DNA from: Mercurialis annua
Taxonomy: Eukaryota > Streptophyta > Magnoliopsida > Malpighiales > Euphorbiaceae
DNA: 64,000 bases
Direction of reading: 5' to 3'
Assembly: GCF_937616625.2 (NCBI RefSeq)
Contig: NC_065570.1
Location: 49,529,665-49,593,664, forward strand
Shown: one piece after another, positions 59,555-64,000 of the stretch
How positions within the stretch are numbered: the stretch's first letter is position 1
How the letters are laid out: each line of letters starts with the position of its first letter
Notes under the pieces: model-generated
What the model saw: only the letters and a program-made list of their open reading frames with translations
What the model was told of the DNA's origin: nothing
Database searches by the model: none
Translations under genes and position numbers: made by a program

Positions 59555-60292
59555 GGGATGATGACAAAAATACCTAAAATTTTAATAATATTTATAAAAG
59601 TACCTGTAAACTTTTTTTATTTACAAAAATACGACTGATTTAAAATTAATTACAAAAGTACCAAAAAATAAAAATTAATTACAAAAGTACGATTTGTATA
59701 ATTTCGGTATAATTTTGGAATATTAAAACTATAAATCAGATAATTTAAAAATAATTATTGGTATTATTTTAGTATATTTTTGGTATATCGATTATAAATT
59801 TTTATATATATATTTTCTAGTTGATAACATGTATATTTATTTTATATGTACTTTTCACTATAGTTGATAATGAACTAGAGAATTTGTATACTGTTGGCAT
59901 AATTTTAGTATATTGTTAGGTTAATATTTAGTATGCGATGTGGTGTAATGTTGATGTAATAATAAAATTTCAGTATATTTTGATGTGTACACTTTTGGTA
60001 TACTGTTTGTATAATTTTGATATATTATTAATTTAATTTTTAGTATACGATTTGATGTAATTTTGATAAATTTTTATTTAATATTAATAAAATTTCAGTA
60101 TGTATAATGTCAGTATAATTTTGGTATAATGTTAGTTTATTAGTATACTAACATTATTCCCACAGTATACACCGTATGTTTGATATTATTTTTTACTTTT
60201 ATAAATATTATTAAAATTTTTGTAAATGAAAAAAGTCAACATGTAGTTTTGTAATTTTTTTTATTTTTTTTAATAAATGGTGTAATTTCCTC
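59555..60292. mobile_element. Mutator-type element next to RPL35 promoter
   Basis: An exact 9-bp duplication AACTTTCAA is at 59546-59554 and 60293-60301. Subterminal inverted arms: AAAATTTTAATAATATTTAT near 59576 and its complement near 60200, with ACTTTTTTTATTTACAAAAA beside it. The interior is full of GTATAATTTTGGTATA-type repeats. No coding. The outermost bases match weakly. Confidence 0.78.
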
Positions 60293-60318
60293 AACTTTCA
60301 AAAGCCTCAACAATAAGA

Positions 60319-60392
60319 AGCCCAAAACAACAGAAAGCAATTAAAGCCCAAAGAACCGTCATCCTCGCACGTGTAAACTAAAATTAGGGTTT
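60319..60392 (+). promoter_or_regulatory. RPL35 promoter motifs: site II, G-box core, telo-box
   Basis: Two AGCCCA motifs (60319-60324 and 60345-60350; complement TGGGCT, site II type), a CACGTG palindrome (60368-60373) and a telo-box TTAGGGTTT (60384-60392) lie 110-180 bp before the start codon. Site II plus telo-box is the usual pairing in plant ribosomal protein promoters and links expression to growing tissue. A pyrimidine-rich leader follows (about 60427-60465). Confidence 0.8.
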
Positions 60393-60499
60393 TGCAGAAA
60401 ACGCAACATAAAACCTATCAAGAACACTTCTCTTCATCTCTCTGTTTTAGTCCCATCTTTCTCCAGAGCGCCAAAAAAAGAAGAAGAAGACACAGAGCC

Positions 60500-62707
<2,208 letters not shown>

Positions 62708-63925
62708 GGTCTTCATGATTTCGGAAGATGGGTTTTGTACTCCCTTCGTAAAATGCCATGGCGTCGATACTTTTTGTCACCATCAATTTTTTGTTTAGTA
62801 TCTCAATTCACCAAGTTATCTTACAATGATTGTGAACTGAAGAATGAAGTTATTAGTGGCAACAGTTGCATATTACTGTTTCATTTTTGGTTGAGACAAC
62901 TTTTAGTTTTAGTATCTTTTCAGTATCAGCAATTATGTATGTTAAAAGTTTATGAATTATAATATCGCAGACATGTTTGGTTCAGCTGTTGTTGTGAGAT
63001 GTTTGAGCTGTTAAGATGACAATCTAACATTTCATAATAGCTCCATTTTGGAACTCTGTTTGATCAGCTTCCAACCAGTGTTTTAAAATTGAACCGGTGG
63101 CTGAGCTGCTGAGGCACTGACGGATGCCTGCCTGGCCCTACCTCACTTAAAAATGAAATTACCTAGATGCCTATATTCTTGGGTTACCTTAAAACTTTGC
63201 AACACATATAGCAATAATCTCATAAAGAAAATTTGGCGTGAAAAAACAAAGCCTAATTTACAGTTTGTGGTAGCCTAAATACAATTAAGATTAGGAGTGT
63301 GTAGCAAATTCTAATTATTATATAAATTAATTTAAAAAAATTCTTAGTTTTGCATAATTTCTATTTAAATAAAATTCCGACTCTAAAATTTCCAGCATTT
63401 TCCTATTTAATAAAATACTCTCAGTTCCCTAATACTTTAGAAAGGCGGTGAACTTAATTTCTATAAATACGCATGATGTGTATTCACAACTTAACAATTC
63501 GACTAATGCTCTCATTAATTATTTTTTTAAAATCCTATTCTGTTAGTCTGAAAAATTTAACGCCGCTCACCGGACTTTATTGCTCACCGAATTTTTATTT
63601 ATAGATAAGCTTTTGAATTTTGATTTAGAATTAATTTAAGTTGATTTATTTAATGATTAAGTGTATGTAACAAACTATTATTAAAAAATCGGTCGATATT
63701 TTAAAAAGAAAATTAAACTTAATTTTAAAATAAACGAAAAGTTTAATATAGTCAATTAGTAAACTCAATTTTGTAATGCGTTTTTAACTTTTCTATTTTA
63801 TTTTACATTAAAAAATTTAATAATTATACATTTAGATTAGATTTTTTATGGTATGATATTTTAATGTTTTACAAGTTGAATTTGTGCCTTCCCTCAATTT
63901 TGCGGCTGGCTTCGTCACCTGAGGC
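62708..63925. other. RPL35 3' flank, possible decayed repeat
   Basis: Includes the RPL35 3' UTR. Around 63075-63150 a piece starting CCAGTGTTTTAAAATTGAAC looks like the edge of a dispersed repeat, but its other end was not found. No further gene. Confidence 0.45.
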
Positions 63926-64000
63926 TAGGGCAGAGCATCGGTCGGTTCGGTTCGGTTCGGTTTTGAAAATGTAGAAACCGTCGGTTTCAAATTTATTAAT
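63926..64000. mobile_element. Non-autonomous hAT element, GGTTCGGTT-rich, copy 2 (cut by window end)
   Basis: Begins TAGGGCAGAGCATCGGTCGG followed by GTTCGGTTCGG repeats, matching the left end of 49847. Only the first 75 bases lie inside the window. Confidence 0.75.

Overview
The window is nuclear DNA of a eudicot plant. It is strongly AT-rich, its genes carry spliced introns, and the recognisable proteins are plant ones: two CYP93-type cytochromes P450, a NaKR-like heavy-metal-associated protein, cytosolic ribosomal protein L35 and a P-class pentatricopeptide repeat (PPR) gene. Transposon remains are also of plant type. The species cannot be named from the sequence. All products are inferred by reading motifs, without database searches.

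Layout: 1-9.5 kb is gene-free and holds a Stowaway MITE, a small Mutator-type MITE and a striking chain of non-autonomous Helitrons (3494-8724). 9.5-14.45 kb is a Mutator-like element (MULE) with two decayed genes running toward each other: a plant mobile domain gene on the plus strand and a transposase/OTU gene on the minus strand. 16.7-24.5 kb holds two apparently intact CYP93 genes in convergent orientation, separated by a SINE and a 2.5-kb MULE. 24.5-37.7 kb is repeat-derived: a tandem triplication, a solo LTR, a truncated CACTA end and several MITEs. 37.7-39.1 kb is a PPR pseudogene. 41.6-50.4 kb is a dense run of Stowaway, hAT-type and Mutator-type MITEs around a LINE/RNase H relic. 51.6-53.2 kb is a three-exon NaKR-like gene. 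54.0-54.3 kb is a perfect long inverted repeat. 54.5-58.4 kb is a decayed L1-type LINE. 60.3-62.7 kb is the RPL35 gene with its promoter motifs.

Probably functional genes: CYP93B-like (16727-19059, +), CYP93-like (22632-24540, -), NaKR-like (51608-53164, -) and RPL35 (60500-62707, +). The P450 pair shares one phase-0 intron position and probably arose by duplication; a role in flavonoid metabolism is inferred for the first only.

The most distinctive content is the mobile DNA. At least eight small elements show 9-bp target duplications with at most one mismatch, and most have GGCTTAA-like ends, which marks a large set of Mutator-derived MITEs. Helitron ends are fused head-to-tail. A 126-bp perfect inverted repeat has no visible transposon features.
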